A stretch of DNA of 64,000 bases from Ceratodon purpureus (taxonomy: Eukaryota; Streptophyta; Bryopsida; Pseudoditrichales; Ditrichaceae): positions 28,727,037 to 28,791,036 of the forward strand of contig CM026426.1 in assembly GCA_014871385.1 (NCBI GenBank), written 5' to 3'. The notes beneath the pieces were generated by a model. That model ran no database searches, was not told the DNA's origin, and was given only the letters and a program-made list of their open reading frames with translations. Position 1 is the stretch's first letter. Each line of letters begins with the position of its first letter. Shown here piece after piece: positions 10,989 to 20,935 of this stretch. Made by a program: the position numbers and the translations under genes.

Positions 10989-11933
10989 GAGTCACTCGAG
11001 GATGACGCTGAAATTGAAGTGCACCAGGGACCTTCCCTTCTTAGTACGCTCTTGGAGCAGTACCCAACATCTCCTGATGGTGATGCTCACAGAGAAGAGT
11101 CTCCGGGAGCGGAAGCCGAGAATAAAAGTGATGGGGAGGACGAGTACGACTATCCAGTCGGTGGGCCGCCGACGCTGTCTGCTGCACATAGCCCTGGCCG
11201 GTGTGCAATGGCTTCCACCTCGTTCGTCGAGACCAACGTCGCGATCCCGCGCACCGGTTCCCCGCGCGATGATTCCGTCAGTGTCAGCACTGATATTATT
11301 GCGCGTAATATTGAGGTACCTCTCCAACGATACTACCTTGTCCTTGACATTAAGGGATTGCTCATCGCGGAGCACCACGGCTATATCGGTGATGACCTGA
11401 AGACAAAAATTCATATCCGGGCTTGACCAGGACTTCTTTCATTTCTAGAGTTCTGCACGGCAAATTTCGAGGTAGTCTTTTGGTCCACGGTTTCTGAGAA
11501 GAATCTCGATCGTCACTTCCAGAAGCTGTTAGCCATTCATCCTTTGCTCAGGAGCAATTACAGACGCCTTCCAGGATTCTGGTGTGATATCTCAACAAGG
11601 AATAATCCGAATGGGAAACGGGAGTACTTGTTGAAGCGTCTTGATAGACTTTTCTGCGACACTAGGCTACTGGCTCGATCAGATGCCACTGTCCAGAATA
11701 CCCTACTGGTAGACGACCGGCCTTATAGGAATGTACTTAATCATCCATTTAGCGCTGTCCATCCTAGCGTGGGGAAGCCACGTCTTTTTCCAGAATCCTG
11801 CGAATACCAGAAGTATAGGGAGGTTATTCCTTCTCATGCATGCGAGTTTGACGTCCCGGGTAATCCTGGATCTTGGTTTGTGAATTTACCTTGTCCTCCG
11901 GAGGCCCCTGGTAGTTCCATCGGCGGCGGGTAG
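10989..11933 (+). pseudogene. FCP1/NIF-type HAD phosphatase-like domain, copy 2
   Basis: Opens after a polypyrimidine TTCAG acceptor. An acidic linker of about 100 residues precedes YYLVLDIKGLL (about 11320), where the second catalytic position is Lys. After an in-frame TGA at 11424, the same frame continues with SFLEFCTANFEVVFWST and later NTLLVDDRPY (about 11695-11725), aligning with copy 1 throughout. The frame ends at TAG 11931, created within a palindrome copy. No frameshift is visible, so one nonsense change is the main lesion in the domain. A missing acidic residue makes phosphatase activity unlikely. Confidence 0.6.
11157..11173. repeat. 17-bp GC palindrome inside coding sequence
   Basis: GTCGGTGGGCCGCCGAC in the linker of phosphatase-like copy 2. 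In frame it encodes V-G-G-P-P-T, very close to the peptide made at 9304. Confidence 0.8.
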
Positions 11934-11937
11934 CCGA
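11919..11937. repeat. GC palindrome variant at the end of copy 2
   Basis: A 19-base variant with arms TCGGC and GCCGA around an enlarged centre. Its TAG closes the reading frame of phosphatase-like copy 2. Confidence 0.65.
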
Positions 11938-12254
11938 CTGATTAGAGGCCATACCAGCGGCGCCACTTGTTTTAAAAATCACATATGATACTCTACACTC
12001 TTTAGTTTAATACGCTAAGACTGTTCCCTTTCTGAACTTCCCTGCACCACACATTTGTTTCCAATGCTGCAATTCGATACTTCTTTTTGTAGATACATGC
12101 ATGACATTTCCCTTGCTGCACATTTACCTTTGAGGTTTCTTCAATGCATCGTTTTATCAACGGGTCACCGACGACTTTGAATATAGTCCATTTCTTTCAT
12201 ATACTTTGTCCTGTTCCTTGATTTCCTTCACTGATTGCATTTCATATTCTTCAG

Positions 12255-12932
12255 GGTTCCTCGTTTTATTTCAAATGCCTTCACGGTCCACCCCATCATG
12301 TCAAGAAATGTATTGTCCTATGCGTCAATGGCCTTCTCTGCTATGTGGATCCCAGGATAGAGGCTTTGCCATGGGATACAAATCGGAATGTAGTGAAGCG
12401 CCCAGGTTTGAAGAAGCTTTTCGACATGCTTTTCTTGAATTTCCATGTTGGTCTGTGGTCGAAGATGCCCTTGGGAGAACTGAAGCCTTTACTCACACAT
12501 ATTGTGCCGGCCGGTGTAATGGAGAGGCTATCCTTTGTGTATAGCAAAAGTGACCTTATCGACCGGGAGAATTTCCCCTGGAGTTATAAGACATTAGGTC
12601 AAGTTTGCTCCAAGGTACAGTCTCCTAACGTCTGCAAACTAGATCAGGTGCTATTTATGGATGTTGACCCGAGGTCATTGAGGAGGATACCAAACTGTAT
12701 GTGCTACATTCCTTGGCCTTTTCAGGGTCATCTGAATTTTCCAAACGATGATGGCGTTATACCTAACATTGCTACAGATATCCTTCCTCTGGTTTATCCC
12801 TTGCACAAGTTCGGATCTGTACCGGAGTATATGGCGCAGGCGTGTAGGCTGGGGCAAGTGCACTGGGCAATTGAAGCTGCGAGAAAGTTTGGACGTGCAC
12901 GAGTGGACTGGACTAAAGTTTGCTGGGACTGA
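12255..12932 (+). CDS. FCP1-like domain, copy 3, catalytic residues lost
   Basis: Opens after a TTCTTCAG acceptor at 12254 and stays open to TGA 12930, about 225 codons. It aligns with the neighbouring copies: KKCIVLCVNGLLCYVDPRI, then RPGLKKLFDML and VGLWSK, then LDQVLFMDVDPRSL. The position of the nucleophile Asp is Cys and the second Asp is Asn, so it should be catalytically dead. An intact frame with lost catalytic residues may mean a binding role. It is the only uninterrupted copy of the three. The upstream exon that supplies the start codon is not identified. Confidence 0.6.
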   Translation, partial: GSSFYFKCLHGPPHHVKKCIVLCVNGLLCYVDPRIEALPWDTNRNVVKRPGLKKLFDMLFLNFHVGLWSKMPLGELKPLLTHIVPAGVMERLSFVYSKSDLIDRENFPWSYKTLGQVCSKVQSPNVCKLDQVLFMDVDPRSLRRIPNCMCYIPWPFQGHLNFPNDDGVIPNIATDILPLVYPLHKFGSVPEYMAQACRLGQVHWAIEAARKFGRARVDWTKVCWD

Positions 12933-12998
12933 GTTAGGCGGACTTTTTCGCCTACAACTTGGACTTCTTCCCTCCTCCTAACCAACAGAACACCTTCC

Positions 12999-13015
12999 AT
13001 CGGCTGCTCGCCGAC
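12999..13015. repeat. 17-bp GC palindrome in 3' region
   Basis: ATCGGCTGCTCGCCGAC, one mismatch in the left arm, 65 bases after the stop of copy 3. Confidence 0.75.
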
Positions 13016-13219
13016 TTGGTCGACCCGTTTGTGCGGCCTTCAAATATATGATTTACTCATTGACCTTACGGCTATGCTTTCAGGGAAATAGTTTTCCGAG
13101 TAGGTTATAATGTGATAGGATTTACGTCAACTTGGTACATAGTGGTGGGCGTAGACTTAATGTTGTAGGACTTAATGACTCAAAGTGCTACGGGACTAGT
13201 TAGTTTAGCGTGTTCTATT

Positions 13220-13236
13220 ATCGGCGGGTCGCCGAC
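13220..13236. repeat. Last 17-bp GC palindrome
   Basis: ATCGGCGGGTCGCCGAC. I saw no further full copy to the right, so the family appears confined to about 4.0-13.24 kb of this window. Confidence 0.75.
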
Positions 13237-13524
13237 TCTGTATTGTACATTTCATTACTTGAATCAACATGATATTCTTTAAAGTATTCATTGTAACTCT
13301 TATTCTGCATCATATGTCGCAATCTTCGGGTGCTTATATCCATCACTGGCAAATTCTGCCCATGCACATATCGATGTCCAGTTTTGCATTCCATATTCTG
13401 TGGTATTCATGTACAATGACAGTGTTCATCTGTGGTCTCCATCCATCGACCGTCCGCTGAGTTTGCATTGGTCATTTTTGAATTCTGGACTTTTTTTTGT
13501 CCAGAATTACCTAAATATCCCTTC

Positions 13525-14082
13525 TACGAGTTATCAGAATTGTAGTCAATATATACTTCCTCATAAGTCCATCATTACAATTCATCCACGTTTAGATTAA
13601 ACCTCCAAAATTCTACACCTAGTAATTTCAAATTCAAGATAACATGAAGAACTATTGAATTCTCAACAGTATGAGCACTTCGAAACAAAAATGACAACTA
13701 GGTGATAAAGCCGATGACTGAAAAGAATGATCAGGAGGTGAATTCAAACCGTGCTTGCTTTCTCAATTACAAGATTGCTTCAGAAACCAGCATGAAGTTC
13801 AAGCAAGACATCTACGTTCAAAGTAAAACGTGACCATGATATGTATCAAATCCGAGAATGGTGCTAAAATACTGAAGAGTGTCTGAAAACCCTACATCAG
13901 TCAGAGGTAAAGAAACACCCAAGGGCCAAGATCATAGCAAGTGTACCAAACACAAAACTACTGAAACACTGGTAGACTGTCCTAGCATACAATAGGTGTA
14001 GACAGTTACATAAAGAAAAATGATTGTTTGGTGCTTCATTTCTAGAGTCCCTGGCTTCATTCTACTGTCCACGTTGAGGAGA
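13525..14082 (-). repeat. Shared 3' tail of RING-like family, copy A
   Basis: About 560 bases that are the near-identical reverse complement of 25160-25710. Shared stretches include GGTGATAAAGCCGATGACTG and CATCAGTCAGAGGTAAAG. It lies just downstream of family copy A (minus strand), as its partner lies just downstream of copy B (plus strand). It is therefore the 3' untranslated end of the duplicated unit, not chance similarity. Confidence 0.85.
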
Positions 14083-16489
14083 CTACTCTGAGCGTGAAGA
14101 TACGAGAACTGGAGACTCCGCGCGAAGACCCTGTGCTCGGTCAGTTCCCATGGGGACATCCGCGACTATTCCACTTGGAATAGATAGTCTGCGGGGGAGT
14201 CCTACAGTGATAGGTTTGGCCACGGTAACATCAACCTCCATCGGCTTCGACTGCCCTCCTCTTTGCCTCTCTACCTCCTCACCCATTGATTTGCCATGTT
14301 CCTCCTCCCCCTCGGCCACATACTCATTTGCTGTTGGAAACAGACCAGACCCATTCCAGACATCAGCAACAACCTGTGGTAAGTGAGTTTCCAACAACAA
14401 TAACGATTATTATAGTTACAAGCCAAGAAAACAAAGAGCTCTACAACTAACTGGCTACAAATAACTATGGTGGAAACTAAAAGTGTGACGAGGAACGTAC
14501 TGTGAAGAAATAAGTACGCCACAGCCTTAGCAACCGCTTCTATCTTTTTAAAAGAAATTTGCTTTTTCTTGTTAGAAGGTTTTAGCTGTAGTGTCTCAAA
14601 ACAAGGAAGCTCTTCGGGCAGTTTTAGGGGGGGCAGAAAACAAGGAAAATCCGAAATGTATTCTGTAGGACAAGATAAAGGAGTGGAGATTCTGTGTTGA
14701 GCCTTACCAAGCTCAGGTGAGGGCTCTGAGTTCAATGTCGCTCCAGCCTGAGACGATTCACCCTCACCAGGCACAGGGGTGGGCTCTGAATCCAATTTCG
14801 CCATCTTTAGAGGCAGTTCACACTCAAATGAACCAGACCCTGGTCTCTTCCTCGAGAGAGGGATGTGAGCGTCTTCGTCAGATTCATATGCATACGCGTC
14901 CACAACTGGAGTAGAGGTCACGTTGGTAGTGGTGTCTTTGCCGACTTCTGGCTTTGGTGTAGAGGACACGTTGGCAGAGGTGTCTTCGCAGGCTTCTGGC
15001 TGAGTTGCCAACACATCAAACCCCCATGCTGCCATCCATTGAGGGTCACCTTCTTGTTTGCATAGAGGACACACACGACCTCCTGCAAGAAGCTCTGCCC
15101 ACAGACACCAAGGGTGGAACAAACAACCACAAGAAAAAGGGAAGACGCTGTTCGCAACAAACTTGAGGTGGCACCGAGGACAAGGTTTGTCCAGGTGAAG
15201 AACAGGGTTCCCACTCGCCTCTCCTCCGTTGTTTCCAGCAGGCGCCTTTGGCTTGATGGAGGCTTGAGCAAGTTTTTCGACTTTGCACTTCTCCTGGAGG
15301 TCTGCGATTTCCTCCTCCGCCTTCTTGTACTGCATTGCAGCCACATCCACATCTTTCTTTGCTGAAGTCCTGGCGGGGTCAGCCGCATCCCACTCCAAGA
15401 TGTTTGCTTGAATCTCCCCCCCGACCTTGCCAATCTCCCTATCATTCAGAATCTTCTCCTCTACATCCCCGGCCCGCTGTAGCTCCTTACTCTTCTTCCG
15501 CAAGAGCATTGCATGCTATTGGAGGCGCTCATCCTCGGCCTCAAAGTGGCAAATCCTCTCATCCATCTGCAACAGGGATTGCTGCTTCGTCTCCAGCTCT
15601 TTCTCTACAGCTTGAAGCTCGGCCGTCTTACGCACCACCTCCTCGAGCAATTCTATGAGCTTAGTGGTAGCACAGCCCTTCGTGCCGCCACCAGTACTTC
15701 CTTCTTGGTGCGGTTCCTTGACGTTGCCAACAGAAGCGGCCCCAACTCCATCACCCCAAGTATCGCATCCTCCATCCTTCAAGAACTGTGCCACCTCCTT
15801 GAGAATTCGCTCAACCTGGTAACGGAGAGCTGGGGGTCGCAGCTTCAGGGGATTTAGGTTTGCATGTTGGAAACGTTCCTTCGGAATCTGAGCCGCTGCC
15901 CCAGCCCAATTGACTGGGTGCCCCTCCTTGAAATGGTAAATGCAAGCCCGCAAGAATGATTGACTGAAGGCCTTGTTGTCTGGAGCTTCCCCATACACCT
16001 CCATGTAGCATTGGTTGTACTTCTTCAAGGCTACTTCATCACAGCAGTCTCTGAAGTAGTGTCAATTTTTGTTGACACCATCACCAGGAGGCCATATCTG
16101 ATCGTACCAAGAGTGAGGCACCATAGCTTCGGTAACCTTGTTGGGCATGGGTCCTTCATTGCTGAGCCCGAACGCCTCCACGAAAAAGGTAGGTGGGTAC
16201 CTGGCGTCGTCCCTCCCCAGCAGCAACCAAGCCTTAGCCTGGAGGCGCTCACATAGCTTTTGTGGAATCCCATCCAGATTGAAGGGAGTCTCCCACTCAT
16301 AGCTGGTGATCCCTTCTGGCCCTGGTTCCGTCTTGACCTTCGGCAGATCCGTCTTCCCCTTCGCGGAGTCGCGCCGCAGCTCCTCCTCTTGTGCCACGAC
16401 TTTCCCTTTCCCCTTCGCGGAATCGCGCCGCAGCTCCTCCTCTTGTGCCACAGCTTTATCATCAAATTGCCATTCCCTCTTGATCCTAA
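14083..16489 (-). pseudogene. RING-like/coiled-coil family, copy A
   Basis: Exon 16489-14501 (TTTTTTAG acceptor, GTACGT donor) plus a probable last exon 14373-14083. The order is: duplicated Glu/Lys-rich start; conserved N-domain with WETPFNLDGIP, LLGRDD, VTEAMVP, PPGDG, YGEAPDNKAFSQSFLRAC and VNWAGAA; LNPLKLR; coiled coil (about 15650-15260); RING-like finger at 15190-15050 with C-P-R-C, S-C-G-C, H-P-W-C and C-P-L-C; Ser/Pro-rich tail. RING fingers usually bind E2 enzymes in ubiquitin transfer, but function here is unproven. The frame is broken by TGA at 16062 (Arg in copy C) and TAG at 15516, with no frameshift. An upstream first exon is expected but not found. Confidence 0.65.
16356..16452 (-). 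repeat. 54-bp tandem duplication in copy A
   Basis: Two consecutive units with period 54 (16356 and 16410) encode an 18-residue repeat around AQEEELRRDSAKGK, in frame at the N-terminal side of copy A. Confidence 0.8.
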
Positions 16490-16940
16490 AAAATATTTTC
16501 TAACTAAACTGGACGTTGCGTCCGATCAGTAAACTATTATTTCCAGTTCAACACAGAGCAAGAAAACAACATGAACGTCCTAGCTGCAGTCACGCCACTG
16601 AGTATCGAAGGCAGGCCGTGGCAACAAAGGTAATAGATTTCTAAACATACCTAGCAGTTTCCTTGAAAGCGTAAGACCCGGCTGCTCCAATTCGAACTCC
16701 CCTCGGCCGCCCAAGACCTTTACATCACAACAACAACAACATTAGGATGCTCGAAGACTCAATGAAATGCAATGTGGCCCATATCAGATTTGTGAGTTCA
16801 TTGGAAGGGTGTTTCCACCTAGAACTGGCTGGGTTATCATTCCCTCTTGATCCTAAAAAAATATTTTCTAACTAAACTAGACATTGCATCCCATCAGTAA
16901 ACATTCATCCCCAGTTCAACACAGAGCAAGAAAACAACAT
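16466..16940. repeat. Direct repeat of about 105 bp around the 5' end of copy A
   Basis: The segment 16466-16572 (TCCCTCTTGATCCTAAAAAA through AGCAAGAAAACAACATG) recurs at 16838-16940 with a few changes. The first copy contains the acceptor of the main exon of copy A. The second is an upstream duplicate, perhaps a decoy acceptor or a trace of insertion. Confidence 0.8.
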
Positions 16941-17474
16941 GCCGAAATCAATTCACGAGCCATGCACAAATAGGTTTGACATTCTGCAACCACAGCATTA
17001 CTATAAGCACAGAAACAAGCTCGCGCACTTCACGGAATTTGCCCTTCGCAAACCTGGTTCTGAAATACTATGCTAAATAAAGCAACACACACGGCCACAA
17101 CCCTCTGGTAGCAACACGCACGGCCACATTACTCTGGTAGCAACACACACCGCCACAACCCTTTGGTAGCAACACACACGGCCCGAACTCAACGCTGTGG
17201 TAAAACCCTATGGTTATTTAATAATCACGGCCACAACCCTCTGCTAAACCCTTGACCTAGTTCGTCGACGCCCAACCCCTAAAGCTGGGACTTTTTACTT
17301 TCTAGAACTTAAAATTAATCAAGCAACATTAATCAATCAGGGAAATCAATACTTTTCTCATTTAGTAATTGCTAAACTACCAAATTCCAAGTAAAAGTGG
17401 TTATACGGCTCTTGAGGTTTCACATTGGAGTCTAAAGCATAGACCTTGATCCCTTTGGATGTGCTTATATTGTT
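16490..17474. other. Upstream region of RING-like copy A
   Basis: No ORF of note. It contains the second member of the 105-bp repeat and a CA-rich stretch at 17090-17190 in which AGCAACACACACGGCCAC-like units repeat about four times. The promoter and first exon of copy A should lie here but I cannot place them. Confidence 0.4.
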
Positions 17475-17636
17475 ATACTTTTGGTGAATTTTGGCATTTA
17501 GATCTTTTAGAAAGATATTTCAGAATTAGTATTGTTGGGAACTCCGGGAAGTTGAACTGTCGAGGGACTCTTAGATATAGTGAAATGTCAAGGGGCAAAA
17601 CAATTTACTGAAGGTAGGCGGTGGCAACAAATTTGA
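17475..17636 (-). repeat. S repeat, inverted copy upstream of copy A
   Basis: Reverse complement of the S repeat seen at 25844 and 30522. Shared words include AAGAGTCCCTCGACAG, GTTCCCAACA and TCTAAAAGATCT on the complementary strand. It ends with GGCGGTGGCAACAAA, a short motif also attached to the other S copies. Confidence 0.7.
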
Positions 17637-17639
17637 ATT

Positions 17640-18085
17640 TTTTTTATTTTTTTTATTTTTTCTGTATTTTTATCGACTCAGTTTGGATATAAGTACAATC
17701 ACAAAGTTTGAATCATCGATGAAAGCCTTGGTGGCTTGGTGATCCGAGGCTTCGGGTTCGAACTGTCGTGGCAACCCCAGGGTGCTAGTGCCGGGTTCGA
17801 ATCCACCCTCCGACACCCACCCCACCACGCTTTCCGATGCGCGATTGATGGTGCAATTTTTTATTTTTTATTTTTTATTTTTTTTCTGTATTTTTACTGA
17901 TTCGATTTTGGTATAAGTTTGTTGAGAACATTTACATCTTCAGTCAAAGCCTTGGTGGCTTGGTGATCCGAGGCTTCGGGTTCGAACTGTCGTGGCAACC
18001 CCAGGGTGCTAGTGCCGGGTTCGAATCCACCCTCCGACACCCACCCCACCACGCTTTCCGATCCACAGTTGATGGCGCAAATTTT
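17640..18085 (+). mobile_element. Two tandem tRNA-derived SINE-like units
   Basis: Two direct copies (17722-17845 and 17945-18068) of an almost identical 120-bp block. Each holds GGTGGCTTGGTGATCCGAGG, resembling an RNA polymerase III A box, then GGGTTCGAACTG and GGGTTCGAATCCA, resembling B boxes, and ends in GACACCCACC. Each unit is preceded by a T-rich run and CTGTATTTTTA. The layout fits a tRNA-derived SINE or dimer. The AT spacers have diverged while the tRNA-like part is nearly unchanged. No cloverleaf was folded, so it is not called a tRNA gene. Confidence 0.6.
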
Positions 18086-18139
18086 TCCTTTTTTTAATTC
18101 TTTTTACTTTTTCCGTTTTCATACAGTAATTAGTTTTAA

Positions 18140-18250
18140 TTAGGAATCGCTAAACTTATCGGAGTTCCCAACAGTACTCTAAGTTTTGGATCTGAGGCAT
18201 TCATTGTTGCCACCACCTTCAAATCAGTTTGCTTTTGTTGCAACCGCCTT
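18140..18250 (+). repeat. Short S-like repeat, opposite orientation
   Basis: CTTATCGGAGTTCCCAACAG and a later GGTGGTGGCAACAATG-like stretch (as complement) mirror 17475-17636. The SINE-like doublet is thus flanked by short inverted copies of the S repeat. Confidence 0.55.
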
Positions 18251-20440
18251 GATTTCTAGCCATTTAATTATCAATAGTAGATTTAAATGTTTTCGTCAGT
18301 CAAATGAAAATTCTAAGTTCTTTAAATTCTTATACCGAATGGCTACGATTTGTATAAGGATTTTTAAGGATAATGTCACAACTATGTCAAGTTGCTTTTG
18401 CAAAGTCAAAATATCCTAATGAATAAGTCTTACTTTCTAATCAACCTTCAAAAGAATTTTGTTTACATTCTATTCATTACAAAATTTTAATTAAACGATT
18501 TTGAAAATTGATTGACAAATATTAATGATAACTTGACTACATTTTTTATTAACATAGAAATACAATCTACATAGCTATGATATTGAAAGATCTACTCGTC
18601 AATTTTAAGTTAATTAGTTGTTGCCAAAAATTAAAAGAATGAAATGGTAAACAATTTAAAATAGAAATTGTTTTAAATTATAGAAGTGCAAAATTATTAG
18701 AGATTTGCACTAACTTGTTGCATTTATTTATGCACTAAAGGTTGCATTAATTTGTGCACTAAAGGTTGCATAAATTTTTGCACTTAAATGATCAATAATT
18801 TTTGCTTTAAATGGTGCAAAAATCGTTTCATTGGGTTGAGCATTAATTTTTGCACAAAATATGCAATAATTTATGATTAAATTGTGCATTAATTTATGCA
18901 CTAACTAGTGCATTAATTTATACACTAGTTAGTGCATTAATTTATGTATCAAGTTGATTAGAAATGTATGCAAAAAATTTTGCAATAACTTATGTATCAA
19001 TTCGTGCTTAGATTTACGCAAGAATTTTTGCATTAATTAGTGTTTTGATTTTTTGCAATACTTGGTGTATTAGTTTAAGAAGTGAGGATTAAGAAGTGAA
19101 GCTAAATAAACACAACATGGTTTAAGAACTTGTATCCGTGTCCTCTTGCATGGAGCCCTGTAAAATAAACAGGGAGTTGCAAATCAATCAATAAACATCA
19201 AAAGTGAGAGTGTTGACAAGATAACATGATGATTTAGTCAAGAATTCTTACATCTCCATGCCCATCCCATAACAAGAACTGCCGGCTCTACAAAAACTTC
19301 AATGGTGAGAGAGGTGTTAAGTGTAATATGATCGACAGCATTAGAGTGAGAGTTATGTGTAATGTGATGAACACATCTACTAGTGATTCGGCGCAAATAA
19401 AGAAGCATTTTATTGCTTCAAGTAATCCACATCTGGAAAATGATGTCACAAATGTCTATGATCAAACGATTAAAACTTTAAAAAGCTTAAAAAGAAATGT
19501 AAAATTGGGATTGAGAAGTTGACACAAATGCGCAAGATAGAAAATTAACAAAATCAAAAAGACACTACTTCACGAAGATCCATTGCGACCCAAATGTTAG
19601 GTTATTGAAGCATTGGAAATATAAAATTGGAATTGACAAGTTGACATAGATAGATTAAAAAAGCATCAAATGATATTTGAAAATGAAAAGCATGAATTGC
19701 ATCAATGATATTCAAAGATGCCAAAAGCTACTTAAACAAGTAATCACTAGATCCTTTTAAAAAATATGTAAATTAGATAAAAGTATGGAATGTAAAAAAT
19801 AATATTTAAAACTGTAAAAGAAATAAAAAACAATCACTGAATGATTGAAAAGAATAACAAAAAATACATAAAAAGATGAAGACGAGAAAACGAAATTTAA
19901 GAATGTCACACAAAAAGAAAAAGAACCAAAAGCATGTAGAGCATTTTAAAAATTAATCACTAGATCATATTAAAAAACAATAAACTCAATTAAAAGAATG
20001 AAATGAAGCAATAGATATTCAGAAAAACCCAAAAAATAAAAATAAATTATTGAATGATCTCTACGAACAACGGAAATTCCATAAAAACTGAAAACATAGT
20101 AAAACAATATTTGTATTTAAGAATGTCGCAAAGAAAGAAAAAAAACGAAAAGCATCAAATGAAAATTAAAGTCTCATCCAAAAATTATCATCCAGTTGGC
20201 ACCGTGATGACAGTGCAATTGAGTGAAGCGAGACAGCTTGAGGAGTTCAGCTCAAGACAATGGCGGCTTGAATGAGTGAAATCAAGCTGTTGGCATCAAG
20301 AGCAGCAGCTAATGAATTCCTCCCAACCCCTCCAGACTCTGCGACACCAGAGATCGCATAGCAAGTTTTGGGGTTTCAAACAACGTCTACAATCTCTGCC
20401 GCACCCAACAAGCATCGTTGCGGCTGCATTGTCGTATGCA
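18251..20440. other. AT-rich non-coding region
   Basis: Strongly AT-rich, no credible gene. It includes the TGCA-rich repeat block at 18700-19065 and A-rich sequence at 19700-20200 where words such as AAAAAGAAAAAG and AATGAAAAG recur. Small ORFs (19328-19522, 20054-20275) show no domain. Confidence 0.5.
18700..19065. repeat. Degenerate TGCATTAATTTATGCAC repeats
   Basis: At least a dozen loosely spaced variants of TGCATTAATTTATGCAC, including TAGTGCATTAATTTATACAC and TTGCACTAAAGG-like forms. Many are locally palindromic because TGCA is self-complementary. Looks like a decayed tandem repeat. Confidence 0.6.
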
Positions 20441-20444
20441 TGAA

Positions 20445-20935
20445 TAGGAGAGAGATTGGCTTGAGTATGTGATTGAATGGAGATCAGTTTGTTATATTGG
20501 CAATTCTGTTTTCTGCAGTTTTGGTGGTGTAGTGAGTACTTTGTAATGGTGCTTGTACGATGTGTTTTGAGATGTCCAATTTCGTTTTGGGAATGCTAGA
20601 ACTTGCAAAAGATATTCTATTTACTATAGTATTTTAGAACCATTGAGCTTGCTGTAGATGTTGAAGTGCCTCGAATCTTGTTGTCATCGTTGCCACTGTT
20701 GCGGACTGTCATTGTTGGAACTGTTGCTAATTTTAAAGGTATAGTTAGCATTTGTGTTAGGCTTGTGTGGTTTGATCATTGAGCACTTAATAGAGATTAA
20801 TTACCGTTTTATATTTCAGGGCTGTTTGGAACTTCTCAACAACCTCCTACGTAGTAATCCTTCCAACCAGGTCAGCGTTGTTACCATGCTTGTTTTTTTC
20901 CTTTTGTTGGAATTCTCTTGTTGGTTGATGATGGG
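20445..20935 (+). repeat. Direct repeat P, first copy
   Basis: About 490 bases repeated at 22343-22862 in the same orientation. Shared words include GAGTATGTGATTGAATGGAG, TTTCGTTTTGGGAATGCTAG and AGCTTGCTGTAGATGTTGAA. Contains GTTGCCACTGTTGC motifs. It lies upstream of RING-like copy B and may be its duplicated leader. Confidence 0.8.

Larger units (their letters stand above)
12933..13524. other. 3' region of the phosphatase-like cluster
   Basis: AT-rich sequence with two GC palindromes and no credible ORF. It ends where the shared tail of the RING-like family begins. Confidence 0.5.

Noticed and set aside
13269..13600. Short plus-strand ORFs of 60-66 codons
   Set aside because: They overlap the inverted family tail, have no conserved features and are not kept in the partner copy.
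17722..18068. Functional tRNA genes
   Set aside because: A- and B-box-like motifs are present, but there are two B-box-like sites per unit, no clean cloverleaf was found by eye, and the units are tandem with T-rich tails. SINE-like is the better reading.
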